Source: a virus
Virus record (IMG/VR): IMGVR_UViG_3300008264_000882
Coordinates: 1-20,326 of that record
Length of the DNA: 20,326 nt
Reading direction: 5' to 3' (one strand)
Each line of letters begins with the position of its first letter. The stretch's first letter is position 1. Both the position numbers and the translations under genes were made by a program. The notes beneath the pieces are model-generated. The model made no database searches. It was given only the letters and a program-made list of their open reading frames with translations, and was not told where the DNA came from. Below are positions 12,883 to 19,566 of the stretch, piece after piece.

Positions 12883-13095
12883 ATGAATTTTATAGAAGCT
12901 GTAAAACTTATGCGAGAAGGTAAATTGTTGCAAAGAGAAAACAATGGTTTTGACCATTATTATAGGCTTCATGATGGTTATGAAACTGAAATAGCTTCTT
13001 ATTTTTTAGACAATAAAATCCAAGCTAGTGAGTGGGTATTTAGTTTAGAGGATTTTGAAGCAAATGACTGGATAATAAAGGAGAAAATAAAATGA
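12883..13095 (+). CDS. Tad2/DUF2829-like small protein, copy 2
   Basis: A 70-residue protein whose opening MNFIEAVKLMREGKLLQREN matches the DUF2829 start closely and whose end WVFSLEDFEANDWIIKEK keeps the W-x-x-S/-x-x-D-x-x-A-x-DW signature. The central part has Tyr-rich HYYRLHDGYE where the family has its variable ligand loop. It lies 15 bases after copy 1 and overlaps the next gene by four bases (ATGA). Assignment to the family is from the pattern; function as an anti-Thoeris sponge is inference by homology. An unrelated small phage protein remains possible. Confidence 0.65.
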   Translation: MNFIEAVKLMREGKLLQRENNGFDHYYRLHDGYETEIASYFLDNKIQASEWVFSLEDFEANDWIIKEKIK

Positions 13096-13346
13096 ATATT
13101 AGAACATTAACCAATACCTTAAACATGTCAATAAATCCTTTAGATTTACTAGAAGATGCAATAATTAACGTTAACAATATCATAATTAAGTCAGATGGAT
13201 ATACAATGTTAAAATCATATTATACTCCACTAAGCACTATAAGAGATATCTTACAAAAAGCACCTTTTGAGTACAAGTTAACTTTACAAATAAAATATCC
13301 TGACAATTATAAGAAATTAAAACTAATATTGGAGAAAACAAAATGA
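13092..13346 (+). CDS. Unknown 84-aa protein of the early operon
   Basis: A small helical protein with no membrane segment or known motif: MNIRTLTNTLNMSINPLDLL, then EDAIINVNNIII, a central YTMLKSYYTPLSTIRDIL and a basic C-terminus (YPDNYKKLKLILEKTK). The ATG overlaps the stop of the Tad2-like gene (ATGA), and its own stop overlaps the next ATG in the same way, so it is surely translated as part of the chain. Function unknown. Confidence 0.55.
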   Translation: MNIRTLTNTLNMSINPLDLLEDAIINVNNIIIKSDGYTMLKSYYTPLSTIRDILQKAPFEYKLTLQIKYPDNYKKLKLILEKTK

Positions 13347-13582
13347 TATTTAATTTGTATAATAATTCTAATCGAATCATGCAAACTTTTATCAACTTAG
13401 TTTGGTATATACTTTGTAATACTACGGGTTGTATACTTAGCAATGAATACAACGTTATTTTAGATACATTTTGGGAGCGTCTGATATTAACAATAGCAAT
13501 TATGCTTTTTTTTGAGCTAACCATTTTTGCCTTATTTAGGATTATACTTCCTTGGGGCTTATTTAACATTTTTGAGGACTAA
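13343..13582 (+). CDS. Small membrane protein, 79 aa
   Basis: Residues about 14-33 are moderately hydrophobic (TFINLVWYILCNTTGCIL), and residues about 46-75 are strongly hydrophobic (LILTIAIMLFFELTIFALF, then RIILPWGLF), so one or two membrane helices are likely. The start overlaps the previous stop (ATGA). Position late in a phage early operon and size would allow a holin-like or superinfection-exclusion protein, but no family signature is present. The protein ends in an acidic FED. Confidence 0.5.
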   Translation: MIFNLYNNSNRIMQTFINLVWYILCNTTGCILSNEYNVILDTFWERLILTIAIMLFFELTIFALFRIILPWGLFNIFED

Positions 13583-13588
13583 AATACT

Positions 13589-13789
13589 ATGGCGATAAAA
13601 GATACAATAGATACTCTACTCGGTGAATACGTAGCAATTGGCGATTCAACTAACTTAGCAAAATTATTAGGTAATGCGTTCTTACCATCAAGTAATGTAG
13701 ATCTCATAACGCAAGCAGCGGGGATAGGAACAGTAGGAGATGGTAGAGATGCAGTACTTTCGGTTTTAATTCAATATGGGGTGGTGTGA
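13589..13789 (+). CDS. Unknown 66-aa protein, last gene of the operon
   Basis: A small soluble protein starting MAIKDTIDTLLGEYVAIGDS, 6 bases after the previous stop, without Cys or strongly hydrophobic segments. The second half is Gly- and Val-rich (QAAGIGTVGDGRDAVLSVLI). I recognise no family. It closes the plus-strand run that starts at 8752; the following 110 bases contain a promoter-like region for the terminase-type gene. A weak hairpin (TTAATGT 13801-13807 with ACATTAA 13820-13826) follows, without a proper T-run. Confidence 0.5.
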   Translation: MAIKDTIDTLLGEYVAIGDSTNLAKLLGNAFLPSSNVDLITQAAGIGTVGDGRDAVLSVLIQYGVV

Positions 13790-13834
13790 TATTTATAATG
13801 TTAATGTATTTTATTAAAAACATTAATTGTTATA

Positions 13835-13843
13835 TGGTATACT
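13835..13843 (+). promoter_or_regulatory. Extended -10 promoter before the TerS-like gene
   Basis: TG-G-TATACT (13835-13843) is a good extended -10 element, with no clear -35. It lies about 57 bases before the ATG at 13900. Confidence 0.4.
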
Positions 13844-13863
13844 AGTAAATAAATTAAGAATTC

Positions 13864-13888
13864 GTTGTTAATAACAATGAATAACAAC
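13864..13888 (+). repeat. Operator-like dyad upstream of the TerS-like gene
   Basis: TTGTTA-A-TAACAA (13865-13877) is a perfect palindrome, and a further TAACAAC (13882-13888) pairs with GTTGTTA (13864-13870). It lies just downstream of the extended -10 element and so could block transcription when bound. The half-site TGTTA/TAACA recurs in the partition region at 16879-16937. Confidence 0.45.
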
Positions 13889-13899
13889 AGAAATTGATA

Positions 13900-14376
13900 A
13901 TGACAAAAGTTAAAAAGACTGGTTTTACAAAAGGAGCGTCCGGTAATCCTAAAGGTAGGCCTAAAGGAACTGTTTCACCATTAAAAAAACAATTACTTGA
14001 ATTGCGAAAGAGAGCTGCTGAAGATATTCCTACTGCATACAAAATACTTTGGGATGATTTTAATAATGGCGATGCGGCTAGTAAACAGTTAGCAAAGCAA
14101 ATATATTTTAAAGAGTTAGTCTCAATTCCTACGGATTGGTTAAATCAAACTGTAGTTGTTGCTCAAGAGGACGGAGTAGATAGGTTAGAAGCTATTACCA
14201 AGGCGTTGCCTCAGTTTGAGGAGCTAACACACAATGAGGCTATGGATGAAATGAGAACGCTTAAAACCATTGAACCAGAAGCTAAGAAAGACGAGGGTGA
14301 AGATATGTATAAGCTCATGTCTGATGAGCAACTAAAAATTATTCATAGTATGTATGAAGATGCAAAAATAAAATAA
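13900..14376 (+). CDS. DUF5681-type protein, candidate small terminase subunit
   Basis: A 158-residue protein from ATG 13900; the TTG two codons earlier is not favoured. It opens with KTGFTKGASGNPKGRPKGTV, the hallmark of the DUF5681 family, which commonly lies next to the large terminase in phages and may bind DNA through this basic Gly-rich tail. The middle (AAEDIPTAYKILWDDFNNGD and following) is helical, and the C-terminus is acidic with SDEQLKIIHSMYEDA. A terminase small-subunit role is inferred from the family and from the large terminase 2.7 kb downstream. Between the two lies an apparent insert carrying resolvase, transporter and partition genes. Confidence 0.65.
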   Translation: MTKVKKTGFTKGASGNPKGRPKGTVSPLKKQLLELRKRAAEDIPTAYKILWDDFNNGDAASKQLAKQIYFKELVSIPTDWLNQTVVVAQEDGVDRLEAITKALPQFEELTHNEAMDEMRTLKTIEPEAKKDEGEDMYKLMSDEQLKIIHSMYEDAKIK

Positions 14377-14387
14377 GGTTTAAAAAT

Positions 14388-14813
14388 ATGGAAGAATTAT
14401 CAAATTGGATTATCGCTATTTCAACATTTGTTACTATGCTGGCTATTATAAGTCAAGGCTGTATTGCTAATAAAGCAAGAAAAGATAATTTGTTTAAGAT
14501 AAGACTTGATCATTATGGCGAGATAGTAGATTTTTTGCATCATTTGATTTCTACATTCAATTTCAATCATAAGGCCATAATAGGAAAGCAACTAAGTGAA
14601 AAAAAACTGAGATTTAATATCTACGACATTAGTGGTAGCAAAAAGTTCTTAGCACAAGTGGAATATCTTTTTGGCGATAAAATAGTAAATTATATAAAAG
14701 ATAAATATGAGCTTGGTGAAGTACACACATTAGGCAAAATAAACAGGATATCTAATGAGTTTGAACTCAATCTTGAATTAGAATCTATGTTTGCACCGTT
14801 TTTTAAAGATTAA
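14388..14813 (+). CDS. Membrane-anchored protein of unknown function, 141 aa
   Basis: One N-terminal membrane helix (about residues 7-28, NWIIAISTFVTMLAIISQGC) precedes a helical cytoplasmic domain of about 110 residues with RKDNLFKIRLDHYGEIVDFL and a charged C-terminal part ending MFAPFFKD. This layout (short anchor plus long helical body) recurs in small phage or defence-associated membrane proteins, but no family can be named. It begins 11 bases after the DUF5681 gene and probably shares its transcript. Composition is like its neighbours. Confidence 0.55.
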   Translation: MEELSNWIIAISTFVTMLAIISQGCIANKARKDNLFKIRLDHYGEIVDFLHHLISTFNFNHKAIIGKQLSEKKLRFNIYDISGSKKFLAQVEYLFGDKIVNYIKDKYELGEVHTLGKINRISNEFELNLELESMFAPFFKD

Positions 14814-14863
14814 ATCATAAAAAGTGCCATTAAAGCAGAGAAGCTACTTAATATACACTCCTC

Positions 14864-14891
14864 GTCTTATCAAACAGGTGTATGATAAGAC
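14864..14891 (+). repeat. 9-bp inverted repeat, candidate res/crossover site
   Basis: GTCTTATCA (14864-14872) and TGATAAGAC (14883-14891) are perfect inverted repeats around a 10-base loop, just before the resolvase promoter. A third GTCTTAT occurs at 14938-14944. Resolvases often bind several such subsites immediately upstream of their own gene. Confidence 0.5.
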
Positions 14892-14902
14892 AGACCTCCC
14901 CA

Positions 14903-14931
14903 TTGACAATATCCTCTCAATTCTGTATTAT
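14903..14931 (+). promoter_or_regulatory. Strong sigma-70 promoter of the resolvase gene
   Basis: TTGACA (14903-14908), a 17-base spacer and TATTAT (14926-14931). The start point would be near 14938, about 44 bases before the ATG at 14982. The third GTCTTAT lies at that start point, so binding by the resolvase could give autorepression. Confidence 0.75.
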
Positions 14932-14981
14932 ATTGCGGTCTTATAAAACTAAGTCTCAAATACTCATAAATAAAAGCAATA

Positions 14982-15554
14982 ATGAGAATACCTAAAAATA
15001 TCGGATATGCACGTATTTCGACAAAAGAACAAGATCTAGACATGCAAATTGATGCGCTAGCAAATGCTGGATGCGAAAGGAAATATATTTTTACAGATAC
15101 TACATCAGGAGCAAAATCTGAGAGATTAGGATTGCAAAAATGTATTGAGCAATTGCAAGCAGGCGACACGTTAATTGTTTGGCGTCTTGATAGATTAGGC
15201 CGTTCTATGAAACATCTAGTTGTATTAATAGACGATCTAAAAGAAAAAGGAGTGGCATTTAAATCCATTTGCGATGGTGTTATTGATACTACCACAGCTT
15301 CGGGTGATTTTATTTTTAATATATTCTCATCCCTAGCTCAATTTGAACGTCGTCTTATCCAAGAGAGAGTAAAAGCTGGACTTGAAGCAGCTCGCTCTAG
15401 AGGTAAAAAAGGTGGTCGTAGAAAAATTGCCGTCACAAATCCCAAAGTTATAATGGCTAAGAAAATGCATAAAAATCATGGCATGAGTATAGATGATATT
15501 TGTCATAGTTTAAAAATATCTAGAGCTAGCTTTTATCGTTATCTTAATATGTAA
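14982..15554 (+). CDS. Serine recombinase (resolvase/invertase family)
   Basis: A 190-residue small serine recombinase. The catalytic Ser13 is in IGYARISTKEQ; the active-site Arg/Asp region reads LIVWRLDRLGRSMKHL; and the E-helix region reads FNIFSSLAQFERRLIQERVK, followed by the basic GLEAARSRGKKGGRRK that enters the minor groove. The C-terminus (SIDDICHSLKISRASFYRYL) is the usual HTH. The size matches Tn3-type resolvases and Hin/Gin invertases; the two cannot be separated with certainty. In a plasmid context it would resolve multimers; in a phage it could invert tail genes. No inverted gene cassette is visible in the window, so resolution is more likely. Confidence 0.9.
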   Translation: MRIPKNIGYARISTKEQDLDMQIDALANAGCERKYIFTDTTSGAKSERLGLQKCIEQLQAGDTLIVWRLDRLGRSMKHLVVLIDDLKEKGVAFKSICDGVIDTTTASGDFIFNIFSSLAQFERRLIQERVKAGLEAARSRGKKGGRRKIAVTNPKVIMAKKMHKNHGMSIDDICHSLKISRASFYRYLNM

Positions 15555-15574
15555 ATTGAAATGGATCTAATATT

Positions 15575-15835
15575 ATGCCTCAAGAACTAATAGAGTTAAT
15601 TGGATTGATTGCTGGCTGCCTTACATGTAGCGCACTAATACCCCAAATTATCAAAATATGGAAAACACGCTCGGTAAAAGATGTTTCTATACTTACATAT
15701 ATACAATCTCTTATTGGGGTGTCTTTATGGATTGTATATGGAGTTTCGAACAACCTTATAGCATTGATAATATCAAGTACGGTTAGTTTAATATGTAATA
15801 TTATTGTAATAGCCATGAAACTAAAATGGAAATGA
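15575..15835 (+). CDS. SemiSWEET sugar transporter
   Basis: An 86-residue three-helix membrane protein of the bacterial SemiSWEET (PQ-loop) family, which dimerises to make a sugar uniporter. The PQ motif is at Pro23-Gln24 in SALIPQIIKIWKTRSVKDVS. Helices lie at about residues 5-25, 40-58 and 62-81. The expected pocket residues are present as Trp52 in SLWIVYGV and Asn75 in SLICNIIV. It begins 20 bases after the resolvase and could be read from the same promoter. A sugar transporter in this place is cargo rather than a phage function. The substrate cannot be read from sequence. Confidence 0.85.
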   Translation: MPQELIELIGLIAGCLTCSALIPQIIKIWKTRSVKDVSILTYIQSLIGVSLWIVYGVSNNLIALIISSTVSLICNIIVIAMKLKWK

Positions 15836-15857
15836 GGTAATAATCTTTTGCTTATAT

Positions 15858-16181
15858 TTAAGTATCAGATTCTAGTCGCTTCTCTAATTCTTCAAATAGC
15901 ACCAACTTTAACAAGTTACTTAAACTACGTTTTTCTTTTTTTGCGACATGTCTTAATAATCCTATCTGGTATTGGTTAAATGTTAGTCTCATGTTGTAAC
16001 TAGGAGAACCTTCTTTATCAGCATGACGCCAAGATTCGAGGTTTTCTATAATGTCATGAGTTCTTGCCCCTTTAGCAAATTCTGCCAATGCTTGTTTATC
16101 AATTACAGTTTGAACTTCTATTGGCTCTATATCATCTGTATCCAGTGAAAATTTAGAATTACGCATTTGTAAATATCTCAT
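15858..16181 (-). CDS. Ribbon-helix-helix partition partner of ParA
   Basis: A 107-residue protein. The first 65 residues are a polar, flexible arm, and the C-terminal part is an RHH fold: strand YNMRLTF, helix NQYQIGLLRHVAKKEKRS, helix LSNLLKLVLFEELEKRLE. This arrangement is like ParG/ParB-type centromere-binding proteins of type Ib partition systems. It is downstream of and overlapping parA by 23 bases (ATG at 16181; a second ATG at 16166 is possible), which is the usual gene order. It would bind the centromere near parA, load the ParA ATPase, and repress the operon. The candidate binding sites are the palindromes at 16879-16937. Confidence 0.7.
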   Translation of the reverse strand: MRYLQMRNSKFSLDTDDIEPIEVQTVIDKQALAEFAKGARTHDIIENLESWRHADKEGSPSYNMRLTFNQYQIGLLRHVAKKEKRSLSNLLKLVLFEELEKRLESDT

Positions 16182-16800
16182 TTATTAATAAGTTAATTTC
16201 GGTTATAGCCTTTGGATTATCATATTCTATTACGCCTTTGCCATCAGCAATTGCATCACGATAAACTTTGCGTTCATGAATAATAACATCTGATACTTTT
16301 GCTATATTAGATTGAGCTAGCAAAGATATGGCTTCTTTGTCTTCGTTCAAATTATAATGAGTAGAAGCCATAGATATTATTGTATAAGCATCAAGTTTAT
16401 TATTGAGGCTTCTTGCAAGTTTAATTAATTGTGTCATATGTTTACTAGTCTCAAGATCTGGCTGTGAAGCTTTAAGAGGAATATACATTTTTTCACAAGC
16501 TACCATTGCAGTTCTTAACTCTTCGGAGTCTCTACCGCCAGCATCTATAATTACATGTTTATATCTGGTAGATAAATCTTTAATGGTGTCATATGTATCC
16601 CCTGTTTTTTGAATAGAGAACACTTTTGGTAACTCAGAATAAAATTTACTACGCCGTGTTAACCATTTTGTAGATGTTCCTTGGGGATCACAATCAACAA
16701 TAACTATTTCATGACCTTTATGAGCTAATGTTACGGCTATATTAGTTGATATAGTAGATTTGCCCGTTCCGCCCTTTTCGCCGCCAATTAATAAAATCAT
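16159..16800 (-). CDS. parA: ParA-family partition ATPase
   Basis: A 213-residue ATPase of the short plasmid ParA type. I place the start at ATG 16800, directly before the conserved strand, with a GAG-type ribosome site upstream; the TTG at 16833 would add an unconserved leader and lies upstream of the predicted transcript start. The deviant Walker A GGEKGGTGKST has the signature Lys9 and catalytic Lys14; DCDPQGT follows, and the Walker B-like strand is HVIIDAGGRD (Gly in place of the usual Pro). The ATPase forms dimers on nucleoid DNA and moves plasmid copies with the help of the RHH partner encoded downstream. Such systems stabilise low-copy plasmids and plasmid-like prophages. No DNA-binding N-terminal domain is present, unlike P1 ParA. 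Confidence 0.88.
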   Translation of the reverse strand: MILLIGGEKGGTGKSTISTNIAVTLAHKGHEIVIVDCDPQGTSTKWLTRRSKFYSELPKVFSIQKTGDTYDTIKDLSTRYKHVIIDAGGRDSEELRTAMVACEKMYIPLKASQPDLETSKHMTQLIKLARSLNNKLDAYTIISMASTHYNLNEDKEAISLLAQSNIAKVSDVIIHERKVYRDAIADGKGVIEYDNPKAITEINLLINEIFTNA

Positions 16801-16823
16801 ATTATACTCTTTTAAAGCTATAA

Positions 16824-16852
16824 CATATACCAATGTGTAGGTAATGTGTCAA
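16824..16852 (-). promoter_or_regulatory. parA promoter
   Basis: On the minus strand TTGACA (16852-16847), 17 bases, then TATATG (16829-16824) with an upstream TGG that makes an extended -10. The transcript would start near 16817, about 17 bases before the ATG at 16800. The GTGTCAA of the -35 recurs at 16901-16907. Confidence 0.6.
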
Positions 16853-16878
16853 GTATGATTTATTATGATGTAATACTA

Positions 16879-16937
16879 GTGTTGTAATAACACATTTTAC
16901 GTGTCAAAACTGTGCTAAATATGTGTTATAGTAACAT
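16879..16937. promoter_or_regulatory. Two copies of a 15-bp palindrome, candidate centromere/operator
   Basis: GTGTTGTAATAACAC (16879-16893) and GTGTTATAGTAACAT (16923-16937) match at 12 of 15 positions (consensus GTGTTRTARTAACAY), each nearly palindromic, with centres 44 bp apart. They lie between the parA promoter and the terL promoter. This is the expected place for a parS site and operator bound by the RHH protein. Confidence 0.6.
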
Positions 16938-16948
16938 CTACATTGTAA

Positions 16949-16977
16949 TTGATATTAGATTACTTGTTTCTTATATT
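16949..16977 (+). promoter_or_regulatory. Promoter of the large terminase gene
   Basis: TTGATA (16949-16954), a 17-base spacer and TATATT (16972-16977). The start point is near 16984. It is divergent from the parA promoter and adjacent to the second palindrome, so the partition repressor might also affect it. Confidence 0.6.
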
Positions 16978-17055
16978 ATCTCGGTTTTTATTTAGTTGGC
17001 TTGTCCATTGATAATTGCTATAATTCAAACAATTAACTACCTTGCGAGATTATTA

Positions 17056-18522
17056 ATGTTAACTGCTAGTCACCACTGTACAAGTGAGTATAAAAAACGT
17101 TTTCTTTTTTATAAACCTCATCTTAAACAAGAAAAATTCCACGCCGCTAGTACTAAGGCTATAGAGCGGTTGTTTTTAGCTGGTAATAGAACAGGGAAAA
17201 CTTATTGCGGTTGCGTTGAAGATGCTATTCATTTAACTGGTGTTTATCCTGATTGGTGGACTGGTCATAAATTTAATCATTCTATCACAGTTTGGGTTGC
17301 GTCTGAAAATTATGAAATCACCAGAAATGTTTTACAAAAAATGTTGATAGGTGGTTATTCTTTGGACGGCTATTTTACAGATGGACTAATTCACCCGAGT
17401 TTAATCTTAAAAAAAGCTATGCTATCAGGCGTTAACGGAGCTGTTGATTATGTACAAATTCAACATTCTAGCGGCGGAGTATCTAGTCTTTATTTCAAAT
17501 CATACAAACAAGGCAGAGAGAAGTTCCAAGGAGCAAGGTGTCATTTAATACATTTAGACGAAGAACCGCCAAAAGATGTCTATACCGAGTGTAGCATGAG
17601 ACTTGCAGATGTTGACGAGATGGGGCAGGGCAGGCTTATTCTTACGATGACACCGCTTAAAGGTTACACTGAAATGATGTCCTATTTTTTAGAACATCGA
17701 GTTACCAAGAAAAAACCAGAACAAGGAGAAACACAATCAGTTGAAGATCTATCTCAAGAAGATGAGGTTATAAGAACTGATCCAGAAATCATTTTTAACG
17801 GCAAATACTATATTCAAGCTTCGTGGGATGATAATACTCATTTATCAGAAGAAACCAAACAACAACTAAGAAGCACTTTAAAACCTTATGAATTAGAGGC
17901 TAGGGAAAAAGGAATACCGAGCGTTGGTTCTGGACTTGTATATCAAGTTATGGAATCAGAATTCTTAGTGGATCCGTTTGAAATACCTCATTATTGGCCT
18001 TGTGTGTTTGGAATGGATGTTGGTTTCTTTGCGCCGACTGCCGTTGTATTCATGGCTCATGATAAGGACAATGACATACTATACATTTACAAGGAATATT
18101 CAGTTACAGAAAAGACAGCCGCTCAACATGCTGCCTCTTTAATGATAATGGGTTGTGACTGGATACCTGGCGTCTGTGATCCAGCAGTCAATCAAGGGTC
18201 TCAAAGAGACGGAGAAAAGCTTATTGATGATTACGCAAAAGCTGGCTTAAAACTAAACAAAGGCAAATATGCTAAAGAACTGGCTTTGGATTCGGTACTG
18301 GAGCGTATTAGAACTGGTCGTTTTAAAGTGTTCAAGACTTGTCGTAAGTTTATGGATGAATGGCGTGGATATTCAAGAGACGATAAAGGGAAGATCAACA
18401 AAGGGCGAGATCACTTAATGAATGCTTTAGAGTTTGTTATTTTAGATGGTCTGCCAATGTCTAGAACTAAAAGACAGGTTGAAATGCGATATAACTATAA
18501 CGACAAACCAAGGTTTTTTTAA
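17056..18522 (+). CDS. terL: Phage terminase large subunit
   Basis: A 488-residue packaging motor from ATG 17056; the in-frame TTG at 16996 would add 20 hydrophobic residues without family character. Walker A is GNRTGKT (43-49), Walker B is LIHLDEEPP with Asp168-Glu169-Glu170, and the coupling motif is LTMTPLKGYTEM. The nuclease domain carries FGMDVGFF (Asp321), then VCDPAVNQGSQRDGEKL and a terminal GRDHLMNALEFVILD, as expected for the RNase H-like nuclease. All catalytic elements seem intact, so it should be functional. It cuts and packages phage DNA into the procapsid. It is not adjacent to a portal gene here, and the candidate small subunit is 2.7 kb upstream. Confidence 0.92.
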   Translation: MLTASHHCTSEYKKRFLFYKPHLKQEKFHAASTKAIERLFLAGNRTGKTYCGCVEDAIHLTGVYPDWWTGHKFNHSITVWVASENYEITRNVLQKMLIGGYSLDGYFTDGLIHPSLILKKAMLSGVNGAVDYVQIQHSSGGVSSLYFKSYKQGREKFQGARCHLIHLDEEPPKDVYTECSMRLADVDEMGQGRLILTMTPLKGYTEMMSYFLEHRVTKKKPEQGETQSVEDLSQEDEVIRTDPEIIFNGKYYIQASWDDNTHLSEETKQQLRSTLKPYELEAREKGIPSVGSGLVYQVMESEFLVDPFEIPHYWPCVFGMDVGFFAPTAVVFMAHDKDNDILYIYKEYSVTEKTAAQHAASLMIMGCDWIPGVCDPAVNQGSQRDGEKLIDDYAKAGLKLNKGKYAKELALDSVLERIRTGRFKVFKTCRKFMDEWRGYSRDDKGKINKGRDHLMNALEFVILDGLPMSRTKRQVEMRYNYNDKPRFF

Positions 18523-19566
18523 ATGAGCGATTCAAACACAGTAAGGATATTATCAATTGGTGGTATCCAAGCGTTAGCTTATTCTATAGGACTCGCCCCA
18601 TCGGATATTAACAGTTTCTTTACTAATGACGGTCCTTGGATATTTACAACTAGTAGTACATCGCCTTCTAGCACCCCATCTACATTAACTAAAGTTAACA
18701 CTATTGTAGGAGGCCCATTTAGTAATCCTACTTTTTATCCTAGCACCACATCAGGTATCGGTACTATGAGATTAAATAGTAAATTAACATCAGTGTTTGG
18801 CACGAAGACCTTACAAAACGCCTTAACTAACCTATTAATAACATCCTTTGAGAAAAATGATGTTAATCCTGATTTTTCTCAAACTACAAATACACCTGTT
18901 TATTTTTCTAACAGTAGCATTGTTCCTATTTTATCAGGACAAAGCAATTCAATGGTTGATGTTGCTATGTCAACAAGTGCCGCTCCTTTATATTTTCCTG
19001 CATGGAATATCGGGGCAAACTCATATATAGACGGTGGTGTTACACAAAATAATCCTGCATCATTTGCCTTGGCCATGGGTAGATCTCTTAAACCGACTGC
19101 TACCAGATTTTGCGTCTTATCAATAGGTACAGGACTTGGAGATGTTGGATTTCCTGCGCCGACCACTACTCTACTACAGAAAGCTAAAAGAGAATTATTA
19201 GAATTAAACAGTGATCCTAAGGCTTATGGTGATAAATGGAATTTATCTAGTAAAGAAGTTAAAAATTTACAAAATGCTGTTGGAAATTTAAAAGTGTTAG
19301 AAGGAGCTAATTTAATTATGTATTTACTAGGGGCTATGACTACTGGCCCTCAAGAAATAACAGCTCAAGAGTTAAATATAAGAGCTAATTATACTTTAGA
19401 TAATTTGTATTACTATAGAATGCAATATTACTTACAACCTGATTTAGATACTGAACTAGATGATTCTACACCTGCAATTTTAGCTTATTATCAAAATTCA
19501 GTAACACAATATTTTAATAACGATATTGGTAATATAACTAATTTTATAGGTCATTTAACAGTATGA
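18523..19566 (+). CDS. Patatin-like protein lacking the oxyanion hole and nucleophile
   Basis: A 347-residue protein of the patatin phospholipase family, starting directly after the terL stop. The C-terminal side is standard: AMSTSAAPLYFPAWNIG, the catalytic Asp motif YIDGGVTQNNPA (Asp170), and FCVLSIGTGLGD. The N-terminus, however, reads VRILSI-GGIQALAYSIGL. In relatives, VRILSI is followed by DGGGxRG, some 35-45 residues, and then GTSTGGI-x-AL. Here Ile12 joins straight to the GG after the missing Ser, so both the oxyanion loop and the catalytic Ser are absent while the reading frame is kept. The enzyme should be inactive as a lipase. It may be a decayed gene or a repurposed scaffold. The stop overlaps the next ATG. 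Confidence 0.82.
   Translation: MSDSNTVRILSIGGIQALAYSIGLAPSDINSFFTNDGPWIFTTSSTSPSSTPSTLTKVNTIVGGPFSNPTFYPSTTSGIGTMRLNSKLTSVFGTKTLQNALTNLLITSFEKNDVNPDFSQTTNTPVYFSNSSIVPILSGQSNSMVDVAMSTSAAPLYFPAWNIGANSYIDGGVTQNNPASFALAMGRSLKPTATRFCVLSIGTGLGDVGFPAPTTTLLQKAKRELLELNSDPKAYGDKWNLSSKEVKNLQNAVGNLKVLEGANLIMYLLGAMTTGPQEITAQELNIRANYTLDNLYYYRMQYYLQPDLDTELDDSTPAILAYYQNSVTQYFNNDIGNITNFIGHLTV

Noticed and set aside
13237-13569. A 110-codon minus-strand frame opposite small early genes.
   Set aside because: It runs antisense to a chain of coupled plus-strand genes and has no ribosome site.
14870-15295. A 141-codon minus-strand frame over the resolvase.
   Set aside because: It is the mirror of conserved resolvase codons and overlaps the strong resolvase promoter.
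14982-15554. The serine recombinase as a phage integrase or tail invertase.
   Set aside because: It is the small resolvase/invertase type, lacks the large C-terminal domain of serine integrases, and no invertible segment with paired sites is visible in the window.
16996-17055. The TTG at 16996 as the start of the large terminase.
   Set aside because: It adds 20 hydrophobic residues with no family match and sits about 12 bases after the predicted transcript start. The ATG at 17056 gives a normal N-terminus.
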